Source: Cryptomeria japonica (taxonomy: Eukaryota; Streptophyta; Pinopsida; Cupressales; Cupressaceae). Taken from it: 64,000 bases of DNA. The notes under the pieces were generated by a model. It saw only the letters and a list, made by a program, of their open reading frames with translations, made no database searches and was not told the origin of the DNA. The stretch covers positions 612,908,920 through 612,972,919 of the forward strand of contig NC_081405.1 of assembly GCF_030272615.1 (NCBI RefSeq), given 5' to 3'. Within the stretch, counting starts at the first letter, position 1. The number at the start of each line of letters is the position of its first letter. The position numbers and the translations under genes were made by a program. Below are positions 10,265 to 21,594 of the stretch, in pieces.

Positions 10265-12158
10265 TCAATAAAAAAGGCCAATAGAAACTGATGAAGAAAT
10301 CAAGTTCTCCCATGTGACTACCTTCATGAGCATATCCGCAGGATTGTCACTTGTGTGAATCTTTTCAAGTAACTGGCCATTGTCCAAAATGGACTGTATG
10401 AAGTGGTCCCGAACTAAATGTGTTTTGTTCTCGAATGAAGAACACAATTTTTAGTAAGATGAATGACACTCTGGCTATTAGTTTACAATGGTCCATCCTC
10501 CCACATCTTTCCCAATTCCTCCATAAAACATTGTAACCAAATCATCTCCTTGCTAGCTTCAATAGAAACTACATACTCAACTTTAGTGGTTGAAAGTGCA
10601 ACAACCTTTTGCAGTCTAGAAATCTAACTAACTGTAGTTCCTCCTACAATAAAGACATACCCTGTAGTACTCCTCCTTGTATCAATATCACCTGCTAGAT
10701 CAGAGTCAACACATCCTTGTAGATAAGAGTTTGATCCTCTAAAACATAATTCCTTCATAGTAGTACCTCTCAAATACTTAATAATCCATTTGACAACATT
10801 CCAATGTTCCATTCTCGAATTACTCATATACCTGCTCACAACTCCCATTGCATTTGCAATATCTGGTCATGTGCATACCATTGCATACATCAAATTGCCA
10901 ACAATTGATGAATACATAATGTTAGACATTTTATTTACCTCTTCCTATGTCTTTGGACGCATCTCCTTAGTCAATTTTAATTGACTAGCCAAAGGTGTAC
11001 CAACTACTTTTGCATTCTACATGTTAAATATTTTCAACACCTTCTTTATATACTCACTTTGTGACAAAGTTAATGTTCTATTTTTCCTGTCCCATGAAAT
11101 CCTCATACCAAGGATTTGCTTAGTTGCACCCAAATCCTTCATAGTAAATGACTTTGCTAATTTTTATTTAAGCTCATTTATATGTTGCATGTTAGACCCA
11201 ACAACAAGCATGTCATCAACTTAAAGGTAACAGGATAATATAACTGCCATTATCCAATTTCTTAAAATAAACACAATAATCAAAATGACATATGTGGTAA
11301 CCTTGTTCAACCATGAAACTATCAAATTGCAAATACCATTGCTGGGGTGCTTTCTTTAGGCCATACAAACTCTTCTTCAACTTGTACACTAACTCTTCCT
11401 TACCTTTGACTTCATATCCCTGTGGTTGTTGCATGAAAATTTCCTCCTCCAAATCCCCATGGAGATAAGTTGTTTTAACATCTAGTTATTCAAGATGCAA
11501 GTATTTTGCAACCACAACACTTAGAACAATTCTAATTGAACTCATTTTTATAAATGGAGAAAATATTTCATCAAAATCTATACCCTTTTTCTGTGTAAAA
11601 CCTTTTACCACGAGTCTGGCCATATATCTTTTATGTCCTCCATCCTCCTCCTTCAGCCTATAAATCCATTTATTTGGAAATTCTCTATTTCTTACAGGTA
11701 ATGGGACTAACTCCCAAGTCTGGTTCTGCATCAAGGAATCCATTTCCTCTTTCATGCCTAGCTCCCAATACTGTTTGACATCCACCTGCATTGCTTCTTC
11801 ATATCCTTCCAGGTCACTAGAATCAGTTAATAAAATATAATACAATGAAGGAGAAAAACTTTCAAGAGGGATACTTAACCTTGTAGAATGTCTAACACTT
11901 GCAAGAGTTTGTGGGATATTTTATTTTTAAGAATCTCATTCAACACCACATATTCCTTTTTGACCCGTTCATGCTTCTTTTCCTACATCTGTTCTTTATA
12001 CATGACCTTCTCATTGAATATAAAATCTCTACTTATAATTATTTTCTGATTTTCAAAATCCCATAATCAATAACCAAATTCATCTATTCCATATCCAATG
12101 AAGGTACATTTTTGAGATTTAACATCAAGCTTGGTTATGTATTCTTTATCGACATGGG
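10265..12158 (-). pseudogene. Copia pol fragment: integrase end, RT, RNase H
   Basis: From 12158 down, the minus strand reads as the copia integrase C-terminus (CTFIGYG and FNEKVMY motifs). RT follows: NKWIYRLK and GFTQKKGIDF at 11700-11570, then [13 protein letters not shown] near 11370-11330. The VDDM catalytic block is at about 11217-11206, after a frameshift. Then come RNase H motifs: NSRMEHW with IKYLRGT (10830-10760), GCVDSDLAGD and TGYVF (10720-10650), and a decayed HIR/NPADM tail (10450-10330). Several nonsense codons, among them 11845-11900, 11010 and 10620, and frameshifts make it dead. In life the protein would make and integrate cDNA. Confidence 0.85.
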
Positions 12159-12213
12159 CAAGGATACATTACAAGTATACAATACTTGCATGATTATTCA
12201 CCACATACCAACA
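12159..12213 (-). mobile_element. 55-bp remnant of copia 5' LTR
   Basis: The minus-strand sequence from 12213 matches the first 55 bp of the 3' LTR, ending ...AATGTATCCTTG at 12159. It then switches straight into integrase codons. This marks a deletion from inside the 5' LTR to near the end of integrase. Confidence 0.85.
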
Positions 12214-12218
12214 CTTTA

Positions 12219-13380
12219 AGATATTGATCTTGATCTATTTCAACACTTATTTCTTTGTGTTTTGGATCATTCTCTTGACATGGGGTATGATTTTGAATAT
12301 GCATAGGGGATTCGGGGAAGGAATCAATATTTTGACATGAGTGTAATGGAATTTGCATGGGACTCTCTTGAATGGGAGCATATGGTGTGATTGGGTCATG
12401 CATTCCTGAAGCATGGAAGGGAATTGCATCATGAATTGGATTAGATTGGAAACCTACTATGGATAGACCTTGGGAGGTTGTATCATTGGATGTATCCTTT
12501 GATGATCAAATTTCTCAATTCCTTGTCCTTTAAAACCTTGTTTTGTAATTATATGAAAGCCACGACTATAAGAATGTTGCAATTGACTAGATGGAGGAAC
12601 AAAATCATGAATTTATTTGAAATCTGATGTGTAAGGAGGCAGAAAAGGATTTGTAGATGAAGGAGGAGTATCATGTGGAATGAGAATTTCTTTGCCTTTA
12701 TCAAGCTTATCTTTTGGGAAGATTGGGGAAGAACATCTTCATCATCTAAAAGCTCATTTTTAGTGATTTCTATGCGAGGAGAAAGGTCATGAATAAAATG
12801 CATGACATCATCCTCTCTACACAGACTTTGATGTTGAAGATAGGTCCTAGGAGAATAAGGAAGATATAAAGATGTAAGAATGTTAATGTTTTTATATTGC
12901 CCCCCTTGCTCAAGGGTATGTGTAGAAGAAGAAGATGGATCCATATTACTTTCCAATGCTTTCTCTCTTGTAGAAAGATCATTGGGTAAAGCATTAGATC
13001 TCATTTCATCCACACAAGATACCCTAGGAGAGGTATAAAGGTTAGGATCTACAAAAGCTTTAAGGTGATTAACATAGGAAATGCATTTTGTTAAAAACAT
13101 CACCATAATGCAACATAAATGATACATGAAAGCTTTGAGATCTAATTGAAAAGAAAATAATTTGGAAATCCTAACAACACAACATGACGAAGTGCTATGA
13201 AGAAAGAGAAGCAACATGAAATGAAAAAAATGCTTATTCAACACATGATAAATATATGCAAAAATTAATGTAATCACATGTGAAAGAGCAAGTAAATCCA
13301 AATTATTAATTTCCATTAAAAGTCTCTCAAGTGAAATCTGAATTTCCTGGAAAAGCAAATGTAAAATTAGGACCTTTTTA
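12219..13380 (-). pseudogene. Gag-like ORF of element C, homologous to D
   Basis: The 269-aa frame 13358-12549 contains, from about residue 85, a block shared with the D ORF at 18155-18670. Common motifs are KAFVDPN, YTSPRVS, THTLxQGG, PYSPR, CREDDVM and FIHDLSP. The upstream residues of this frame are hydrophobic and probably non-coding. Its position after the leader of an LTR element suggests the N-terminal part of Gag, but I do not recognise the domain. The lower part (12548-12219) is more decayed and reaches the copia insertion. A cysteine/histidine knuckle was not seen on this side. Confidence 0.55.
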
Positions 13381-13949
13381 TGAAAATTAATTTTAAGATG
13401 TGAATTTAATGAAATTTGAATTTGTGTTCGACCTTAGAGTGTTAAAATTGATAAAGTACGCTGATTTTATGGATTTGAGCAGAAAAATACAGTTAATTCC
13501 GTCTCCCGAAATTTCAGGAAAAAAGCTGAGGACCGTGGCAGGAACACACACGGTTCGACCAACTTTTTTCAAATTTTTTAGGGATAATAGAGATTATGAT
13601 TTTAATGCGGAATCCAAAAAAACAATTGATTTGGAGATGTCTAGATCGGTCAAACTTGCAGTCAAAGGTAAAAAATAGAAGAATCTTAAAAATTAGGGTT
13701 TTATGATTTAACCACTGAATTTTCAGAATAAAGGGATAGATTTGAATTGCAATTTTGAAATAGAAATCAGATCTGAAATAAGCAATTAAAATTTTACACC
13801 TCACAAGCTTAATTTTCTCAAAATGAAAAATTATGGGTTTTATGCAATTAACCTCTAAAATTTGCAAATAAATCAAACTTGAAAATAAAATTTTGAAATT
13901 CAAATTGCAATTAATCAGATCTAAGAATGATAAATTAGAATTAATGTGT

Positions 13950-13967
13950 AAGATGTCGGGTTCACCA
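13950..13967 (-). promoter_or_regulatory. Primer-binding site of element C
   Basis: Three bases after the LTR end the minus strand reads TGGTGAACCCGACATCTT. D has TGGTGAATCCAACTCC in the equivalent place, so C and D use the same or a similar tRNA. The species was not assigned. Confidence 0.65.
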
Positions 13968-13970
13968 AAA

Positions 13971-15141
13971 TGTAAAGTGGAAAATTGGATCCTAGCGACT
14001 CCCCACCTAGGAGAGAGAAAGGAAGCCACTAGGATGATTTTCACTTGGAGGAGGAACTTTACATTCAAAAGAGGGGCTTGAATCTGCTAGATCCAAATCC
14101 GAGGAATACAAGGATGTGAATTCTAAGTGGATTGCAAGTGGTTGAAATGTGATTTACCCTCTTTTCTAAATGAGAAAGTTGACTTGTTGACTATGTGGAA
14201 AAGAGAGAGGAAATGAGTGAAATAAGGTGCTACCATTTCGAGATCTTCCTGTAACTTTGGATCTGAGGTAATTAGACTGATACAGATTTGCCCTGCAAAT
14301 TTGGAGAAAAGTCATCAGGACCATGGCGGGAATGTACATGGTCCTCCACAAAATCCATGAAACGAAAAGGGTTCTTCCATCTCTACAAATGAAGCCCAAA
14401 CCTGTAATTACAGCTACGCACTTGCAACCTACACACAGAAAAGAGAGGGAGAATGGTTGTGGATAAGGGTTTGCCTCAGTCAAACCTCAGTTGAGGAATC
14501 AACCTTGAAAGAAAGTAATTTCAAATGCTTGAATGTAAACAATGGAAATGTATACCTTGTAGATTTGCAACTTGTTGATGATGATTGCTTTGCTTCTTGA
14601 ATGTAACCACAAATGTTCTATGAAATGACATGTAACATGACAAAACCCTAACACACACACATGCTTGCAAATGAATGTTGTAATGTTTCTCCAATGGATG
14701 GATGGAGAAGACTTGAATGGTTGAATGCTTGATGATTACCTTGAAATCTTGTATCTTCTCCTTATACTTCTTATCTATCTATCTGTTGTCCATCCATCCA
14801 TGAATGAGGGTATTGAATTCCTTTTTATACACACCTCTAGGATTAATTTTCAATCACCAAAGGTTGATAAAGAGGAATTGCAAACCCTAAAGACAAATTT
14901 TGCATAGGAGACCGGGCATACCTGACATAGGGCCACCCTTAGGGGTGGGGACAAGGGAGCCACACCCCTGTCCTGCTCTATTTTGGGGCCCGGACAGGGT
15001 CTAGAGTAGACACGGGTCATAAAGGAGAAAGAGTGAAGGGTTGGAAATGAAGAAATAGGTCTTGGTTAGGAAAGGAGATGTTTTCGCCAAGGTGAGGACC
15101 CAAAATATGGTTAAAATTGGAGGGGTCACAATTTTATGACA
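13971..15141 (-). mobile_element. 5' LTR of element C (1171 bp)
   Basis: The minus strand starts TGTCATAAAATTGTGACC at 15141 and ends ...CCACTTTACA at 13971. The terminal segment aligns loosely with the D LTR start (TGTAGCATCATAAATTATC). It contains a TATA-like GTGTATAAAAAGG near 14837-14825 and a block GACCATGTACATTCCCGCCA (around 14320-14340), also present in diverged form in J near 20300. Confidence 0.75.
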
Positions 15142-15742
15142 CTATAAAATTATACCAAACTCTAGTTGTGGTGGGTTGAACAAGTTTTGATTCAAGATAT
15201 GATTGGATGGAGTTTTATATGAGAGTTGGTCCAATGAGCTTCAATTTGGGACTTGATTCAATGAGGTTTGATTTGGGACTTGATTGTATGAGGTTTGATT
15301 TGGAATTTGTTCAAATGAGATTTTATTTGTGTTCATTGTTTGAAATTGGTTTCTCATGTTTATTTTGTGAGAGGATAGTTGGTATGTCTGATTTCACAAT
15401 GAGATCTTGTACGTCCACTGGCTCTAACTTTGTATTTGAACCTTTAAATTTTTGAAATAGTTTGGCCATCTAGGATCTAGTCTCTTCAATTTTTTTAACT
15501 TTGTATTCCAACATCTCTATGTCTTGAGCTAGTTTTTTTTCAAGCGATGGAGGAATGGGGATGACATTTATTTGGTCATGGTAGGTTTGATCCAAGATTT
15601 GGGACATGTATATGTTGTATTGACATGATTGATTGGTTGATTGCAATGGCATGGTCCCATGAGAGTAGTTAGGTTGATATGGGGATGATGCTCTTTACAT
15701 TGGAAGATTTCCTTCTCTACAATACTGGTAATGCTGAGTCAT
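15142..15742 (-). pseudogene. Start of G gag-like gene, interrupted by C
   Basis: The frame begins with a Met codon at 15742-15740. It continues with several stops through an acidic/helical segment (LEKKLAQDIEMLEYKVKKI, at about 15540-15480), which resembles the coiled coil in A and B Gag. Towards 15230 it has a 9-residue repeat with SKSNLI-like units, coded by a 27-bp tandem repeat. Element C enters at 15141. The assignment to Gag rests on position after the leader and on the coiled coil, not on a full domain match. Confidence 0.45.
15229..15330 (-). repeat. 27-bp tandem repeat inside G gag-like frame
   Basis: About four diverging copies of ATGAGGTTTGATTTGGGACT (first part of the 27-bp unit) lie head to tail. 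Because 27 is a multiple of three, they encode a nine-residue repeat on the minus strand. Confidence 0.7.
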
Positions 15743-16329
15743 TATGGTTATTTCGAACAGATATTAAGGATGTTTGGCGATGAAAATGGGCCAATGACTT
15801 GAATTTTTTGTCAAATTGTATTTAAATCTTTGAAATGAAATGCACCTAAGGATGATAAATGCAACCCTATTGTTTTTTGAATTTTTGAGATTTTTGGGAA
15901 AAATGGACAAGTGCAAGCTATGAAAGACTATGCACCTATATTTTTGGACTTTTTTTTGATATTTTTGGAAATCTTTGAGACTACAAGTCTAAAGGTGTAA
16001 CCCTAAGAAATTGTAATGAAGTCAAGACCTTTGAAGGAAAAAAGGACAAGATAATGAAAATGCACAAAGTTGTACTCCTCGCTAGACTGATAAGATAGGG
16101 TTTGGTCTAATAGTGTTGAAAATGGATGAAATTATGACAAGGTTTTGACTTCTTTGACAACAACACAAGGTTTTGGCCCTAAGATTTGACGTTCTTGGAT
16201 TTTCAAAAATTTGATTTTAGGATTTAAGTACAAAATGAAGATTGATACTAAGGAAATGATATGATCTATAATGAGGACAATGATGCTAAAAAGGATAATT
16301 GAACCTATGACTTAGGTAAAATATGAGAC

Positions 16330-17550
16330 TATAGAATCTTAAATTGTCATCGAGCCAATTTACACCTCATGTTTGTGCCCCAACTTTAGCTTGTCCCCTC
16401 CTCACCTCCTATTTGGGTCCATTCAATGCCTTAAATTCAACTTTTATGCCTCAAGCACCTACCAAATGACTCTTTGGAGGTGTGTCCTCCTCACCGGGCA
16501 TTGATTTTGGTCCCTGATTGAGGAGGACTAGGGCACCACCAGTGCTTTGGTCTAGGACTAGAGCACCCAGTGCCCTGATCCCCCTCTTTGGGGCCCAATT
16601 TTCAAGGAGGAGGTGAGACCCATCTATCCGGTGAGAAATGAAGTCGGTGGCTCAATATGACCATTGGAGGTTGGCCTAATCAGTAAATTGACCTAGATCC
16701 TCATATATAAGGATATTAATCAATTTATCTCAATCCTAGCAAGCATTCTAAGACTCCAATAATTTGACCTAAAGCATTCAAGAATTGAAGTGTTCTTCAT
16801 CAAGCATCTCCAGAGATCTCCAAGCCTGCATATTCTTCATTCAATCATTGTGGAGAAAATTACAACATTTATATGCAAGCATGTGTGTGTGATTAGGGTT
16901 TTGTCATGTTCATGCCATTTTATACAACATATGTGATTGCATTCAAGAAGCAAAGCATCATTATCAGTCATTGTAGATCTGAGGTATATCTTTCCATTAT
17001 TTATTTTAGTATTTGAAACATTTCATTGAAGGTTAATTCCTAAAGTTGGGTTTGACTTAGGAAAACCCATGTTTCCAACCTATTTCCCCTTCTTTCGGTG
17101 TGTAGGAAGTAGGTACAAAGTTTTGATCTTTAGGATAAGCCTTATTTATAGTGACGAATCAATCACCTAGTGGAGTGTGAAAAGTTTAGAGGACCAGAGT
17201 GATCGTCACACCAAACCTGACAAATCAGGAGCTCCTTCTGGGAACAGGTCTAGATACTCTTAAAATCCTTAGATCTAGGTTCATGGCTTGATCCGACGAT
17301 TGTAGCTCACTGTTTGTGCATAATTACATTAATTTCAACACATTTGCCCTAATTTCAATGTCTTCAATAAATCAATTCAACTCAAGGGAAAGAAGAGGAC
17401 ACATTCAACACCCTTGGAATTAGATCAAAATATAGGTATATTTTATTTAGATCTATCTAATTACTATCTTTCCCTAATGTAATTGTTTCCAAGTCATAAA
17501 TTAGTGGTTTCTTCCTTCTATGGTGAAAACCCTTATTTTTCACCATTACA
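16330..17550 (+). mobile_element. 5' LTR of element D (1221 bp)
   Basis: It pairs in direct orientation with 23044-24286. Shared landmarks include CCAATTTACACCTCAT near the start, a CTCATATATAAGGAT TATA region (16700-16715) and the end CACCATTACA. The start reads TATAG where the 3' LTR has TGTAG. Substitutions and small indels between the two copies are frequent, so the insertion is not young. Confidence 0.88.
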
Positions 17551-17556
17551 TTTTTT

Positions 17557-17574
17557 TGGTGAATCCAACTCCTT
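17557..17574 (+). promoter_or_regulatory. Primer-binding site of element D
   Basis: TGGTGAATCCAACTCC follows the LTR end after a six-T spacer. It resembles the element C site (TGGTGAACCCGACATC). Confidence 0.65.
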
Positions 17575-18154
17575 ACACCATTAATTCTGATTTATGTTCT
17601 TAGATCTGAGTGTTTATGCAATTTAAAATTAAAATTTATATTTACAAGTTTAATTTCTAATTGAATTTAAAAAATTTAGAGGTTAAATTCACAAAAACCC
17701 TAATTTTTAATTCTACGTTTGAACTTGTGGGTTGTCTAATTTGGATTAATTGTATCAGATTTAATTTAGAAACATTTCAAAATTCAAATACAAATTCATA
17801 GATCTCATTTTAATCAAATTACATAAATTTAGAGGTTTAACTAATAAAAAACCTAATTTATTTTGGTTAATTGGATTTGTGGGTTGCATAATTCATCAAA
17901 TTAACTTTTAGACTCGACTTTAAACTTTAATAATGACACTTAATAGATCTGATTTATTCACTATTTCACATATGATTACTTTTCTTTTTATTTATATTTA
18001 TCATAATCATGTGTTGGATAATGGATTCTTTTATTTCACATTGCTTCTTTTCATCCAAATCACTTTGGTATATTGCATTTTTAGAATTTCCTAATTTCTT
18101 CCTTTCAACCAACTAGATATCAAAGCTTTCATTTATAGTGCATTTTGTTTTATT

Positions 18155-18670
18155 GTGATATTTTTAGGAAAATGCATTACATATATAGATCACATTAAAG
18201 CTTTTGTAGATCCCAATCCTAGAGATGTTAATGGAAAACCTAATACTTACACCTCTCCTAGGGTATCTAATGTGAATGAAGAACAAGCTAATACTCCTAT
18301 CAATGATATCTCTAGTGGAGATAAATCATTGAAGAGAAACATGGTATCATCTTCTTCTCATACACATACCCTAGCGCAAGGGGGGAAATATCAAAATATT
18401 AGTGTTTCTATCTCTCTGGATCCTCCTTATTCTCCTAGAGCCTATCTTAGTCATCAAAACATTTGTAGAGAAGATGATGTTATGTATTTTATTCATGATC
18501 TATCTCCCAATATAACATTAAGCAAAGATGAGGCCTTAGATGACAATTATCTCCTTGCCCAATCTATCAAAGATCATATGCATGATGATAGAAAGAAAAA
18601 TCCTCCTCCACAAGATATTCCTTCTTCATCTACTTGTCCCTTTGTTCCTTCTAAACACGCTTTAACATAA
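18155..18670 (+). CDS. Gag-like ORF of element D, part 1 (171 aa)
   Basis: This is a hydrophilic ORF rich in Ser, Asn and Asp. Motifs in order are KAFVDPN (residues 15-21), YTSPRVS (33-39), SSSSHTHTLAQGG (65-77), PYSPRAYLS (90-98), REDDVMYFIHDLSP (104-117) and a Pro/Ser-rich tail. The same series occurs in element C, so the ORF is a family trait. It lies where Gag begins in LTR elements, after the primer site and a leader of about 600 bp. I do not recognise a known domain. The Met at 18155 may not be the true start, since the frame is open upstream. A stop at 18668 ends it. Confidence 0.6.
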   Translation: MIFLGKCITYIDHIKAFVDPNPRDVNGKPNTYTSPRVSNVNEEQANTPINDISSGDKSLKRNMVSSSSHTHTLAQGGKYQNISVSISLDPPYSPRAYLSHQNICREDDVMYFIHDLSPNITLSKDEALDDNYLLAQSIKDHMHDDRKKNPPPQDIPSSSTCPFVPSKHALT

Positions 18671-19332
18671 TGTTATTATAGGAGTGGATTTAACATAATA
18701 TCAAAACAAGGTTTTAGAGGACAAGGACTTGGAAAATTTGAACAAGGAATTAGAGTCCCTATAGACCCTCCTACACAAGTTATCACAGACGGCCTAGGAC
18801 ATTATCATAATTCTCCTATGGAGGATCTCCTTAGGATTCAAGACTTCAAAGATAATCTTGCAAGATGACAAACCTATCGCTCAACTAAAAGTGCTTCTTC
18901 TTCAAAATATCCTTTTTGTTCATATCACCAAACTAATGATCACACTACCAATGATTTTCCTAATTTTGAAATGGAATGCAAGGACTCATTGATAGAGGCA
19001 TAGTGAAAATCATAGATGACAATCTTTCTTCTTCTAACAATCCTAATTATACATCACAAGAGACAAAGCCTATTCCCGTTGATGATCAAGAAAGGTTAGC
19101 AACTAGAATATTTTGGAAATTAAAGTATGACAAGAATGTTGTTTTTCCTTTTGTAACGTTCAACAAAAAGCATAAAAAAGGTGACGAGCATTGTATTTTT
19201 CATCGTAGCTATTATTATTCTCTTGGAAAATGTAAAACATTTAAGGAATTTGTTCAAGAACAATTTTATAAGACTCAAATAAATCTCTCCACTGATACTG
19301 CTCTCTTTCTTGGTGAGAAAGTAATGCCTTAG
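18671..19332 (+). pseudogene. Gag-like region of element D, part 2 with degenerate knuckle
   Basis: After the stop at 18668-18670 coding potential continues with stops and shifts, then opens from 18976 to 19332 (118 aa). Around residues 73-86 is C-x2-H-x9-C (HCIFHRSYYYSLGKC). The spacing matches the CHHC knuckle of A and B Gag, but the second His is replaced by Tyr. The sequence after it (FKEFVQEQFYKTQI) also parallels the NIIQDLIGRGDIEI segment of A. This supports a Gag identity related to the Tat group. The stop at 19330 ends the coding signal of D. Confidence 0.55.
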
Positions 19333-19940
19333 CACTCTTCTCACCCTCCATGTTGCTCCTCACCCTATGACACAATTATTCAACTTAATTGGGGCTATTT
19401 GTTATAAGAGGTGATGCTTTTTAAAATTCAATTTTTTTTGGAGCAACAACATGGTTCATTCTTGCCTCTATAACTGGGTGGAAAGAACCTTATCCTTTTC
19501 TCTCTTTTTAAAGTATCACTATTACCTTTAGGGGTTGCATTTTTCATATTTTTTATATCCTTTCTTGCATGAAATGGTATTTCTCTTATGACTAATCCCT
19601 CCTTAGGGGAATTTGCGATCTTTCTTTATTCCTCTCCCTCTCTCTGAAGATTACCTCTTCTTTAGAGTTGCATTTTACATATATTAATGTATTTTCTTGC
19701 ATTGAATATTTATTCATGTGAGAATATTGTGAAGTTTCTTATGTCTAATTTATCTTCTTAGAAGTTGTGTAATTATTCTCATTGTCCTTACACTTGGGGT
19801 ACACTTATTTCTTTCTCTCTTATCCTTTCTAAGGATCCACTTTTCCTTGAGCGGCGTTTGCTTATGCTTTGATGTCATTCCTTGTGTCAAGTTTTTGTTT
19901 GCTCAAGGATTCTCTCTTATGCAAGAGGTGTAAGTCTTTG
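19333..19940 (+). other. Non-coding internal region of element D
   Basis: This is pyrimidine-rich sequence (CTCTCTCT, TTCTTTCTC) without an open frame above 60 codons in the sense direction. pol should follow gag here, but nothing recognisable was seen. Confidence 0.6.
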
Positions 19941-19945
19941 GCTAC
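19941..19945. repeat. TSD GCTAC of solo LTR J, left copy
   Basis: GCTAC precedes the J terminus, and the second copy is at 21590-21594. Confidence 0.85.
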
Positions 19946-21589
19946 TGTAGCGTCGTAATTTGTACGTACTTGCTAAAGTAGTACAATTTCACACCTAGTT
20001 TAGCACCCGCCTTGGCGCATTTGGCATTTTGCACTGCATTTCCCCTTTAGCACTTAATTAATCAAATTAATTAGGTCTAAGGTCCTATTTCATCATCTTC
20101 CAGTTGGGCCCTTTCATTAAAGTGTGCCCCTTTCATTTTATTCCTCTAATACATCATTTGATCAAAAACCCTAATTAGGTCCTATTTTGAACTTGGGGGC
20201 TTGATTTCGGAGGTCAAAACATCTCGAAATCACCTGTAACTTTGGGATTCTCTCTAAAATCATCATATCCGACGGCCCTGAAAATTTGGTGAAAAGTTGT
20301 TGGGACCATGGCGCCCGGAGTGCACACGGTCCCGGACATTTTTCCCGAAATTTTAGGAGCGCAATCCAATCATAAAATAAAGCTTAACCCCAAGAAACTG
20401 GCGGGAGATTCAATCTTTAGCTCGGCCAAAGGTTGAAATTAAGACCTAGGGTTTCATATATAAGTGCTCTCTTTCTTCATTTGAAAGGATCTGAATTTTT
20501 GGTTTGGGGGACCTTCTATGCAGCAAAAGAGAAGATCTTTGAAGACTTCAACAACATTCAACATCCATCCATCAAGCATTCATTAATTTCATTCATCCAT
20601 CTAGGGCTTTGAAGACATTGAAGAGCAATAAGGGATCACCGACTGAAGATTGGCTTGTACCCCTCCCTTGGGGTTGGGTATGATTTCATGTTATTTTCAT
20701 ATCTTTGCATAAGCCTCACTATATCATTTGTATTCATGCTTTAGATCACTTTGCATTTTGATTTGGAGCATTTACATTATCATTTACAAGCAATTAGGGT
20801 TTACTTTCTAGGTTGCTCTAGTTTGCTTACTTGCATTTTAGGATCTTGCACACACACAAGGTCTACACACACACTACTTTTACAATACAACTTGGCTATT
20901 TGTGGAGGTGGAAATCATCAAAGCGGGGCTTTGACTAAGGCAAAACCTTATATAGCCGCCCACCATACCTTTTCAGATATAAGTGCAGATTTCGGGATTC
21001 GGATGATGCCGCAAGTTGCAGATCCGGCAGAAGCAAACGAAAATTGAGCAACACACCAAATTTTAGAGAAAAAGACCAGGACAGGGGCGTGGGGTGCCCT
21101 GGTCCTGCTAGGATAGGGGTGCTAGGTGCCCTGGTCCCTGGGACAGGGGCGCTGGGCGCCCTGGTCCTTCTGTCAGACAACAAGTTTCAGACAGCTTTTC
21201 AGGTTACCAAACAGCAGTTTCAGGAGCAGAATCAGGACAATGGCACCTGCGCCCCCATCCTGAACATTTTCACTTAGATTTTAACTCTAGGTACGCATCT
21301 GCATTCTTATCTTGTCCTTGTGTTTACTGCTTTCCATTGTTTAGTTTCAATTCTGCAATCTTGTTAGTAGTTCATACTTGCACTTTGGGGTTAGGAATTG
21401 AACTTGTATCATTTTATCTTTCAATTACAACAAAGGAATAGAAATCCTAATAGGTAGCCCATGGCTCTCTCTTCCACAAAAAGAAGTAGCCAATTGTGTG
21501 ATACCTCTAGGCTCTTTCGTATTCCACAATGTGTGTCAAAAGGTAGGATTAGGACATGTTAGCCTAGTCTCGCTTTTTTCCCCTACACA
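19946..21589 (+). mobile_element. Solo LTR J (1644 bp) inside element D
   Basis: It starts TGTAGCGTCGTAATTTG and ends ...CCCCTACACA, flanked by perfect GCTAC duplications. The beginning aligns with D and C LTR starts, so it belongs to the same wider family. It contains a TATA region at about 20455-20463 (CATATATAAG), the block GGGACCATGGCGCCCGGAG (20305-20323, related to one in C) and a GC-rich repeat at 21079-21170. No internal sequence is present, so it is a solo LTR formed by LTR-LTR recombination. Confidence 0.82.
21079..21170 (+). repeat. GC-rich 30-32-bp tandem repeat with palindromes in J
   Basis: Three units, at 21079, 21111 and 21141, each have the form GGAYAGGGGYGY...GTGCCCTGGTCC. 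The third contains the inverted pair GGGCGC and GCGCCC. A looser version (GAGCGCCCAATGCC) is repeated in the D 3' LTR at 23270-23320. Confidence 0.8.
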
Positions 21590-21594
21590 GCTAC

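Larger units (their letters stand above)
9654..12213 (-). mobile_element. Deleted Ty1/copia element with perfect TSD
   Basis: Both ends are defined: TGTTGGTATGTGG on the minus strand at 12213 and ...CCCTAACA at 9654, with CTTTA on each side. The 3' LTR is 435 bp. Only the first 55 bp of the 5' LTR survive, joined directly to the end of integrase. Gag, protease and most of integrase are therefore deleted. RT and RNase H remain but carry stops and frameshifts. The TSD shows that the copy deleted in place or inserted already deleted. Confidence 0.9.
8298..15141 (-). mobile_element. Element C: LTR retrotransposon, truncated by A
   Basis: The minus strand shows a 5' LTR at 15141-13971, a primer-binding site, a gag-like region homologous to that of element D and then decayed coding sequence down to 8298, where A begins. 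A 2.56-kb copia copy interrupts it at 9649-12218. C itself lies inside the gag of element G, with CTATA at 15142-15146 as the candidate target duplication. The 3' half and second LTR would be left of the window beyond A. No pol motif was seen in the part visible here. Confidence 0.7.

Noticed and set aside
12549-13050. Hydrophobic stretches suggesting a membrane or envelope-like protein in C
   Set aside because: The hydrophobic part of this frame is T-rich non-coding sequence upstream of the homologous block; D does not share it.
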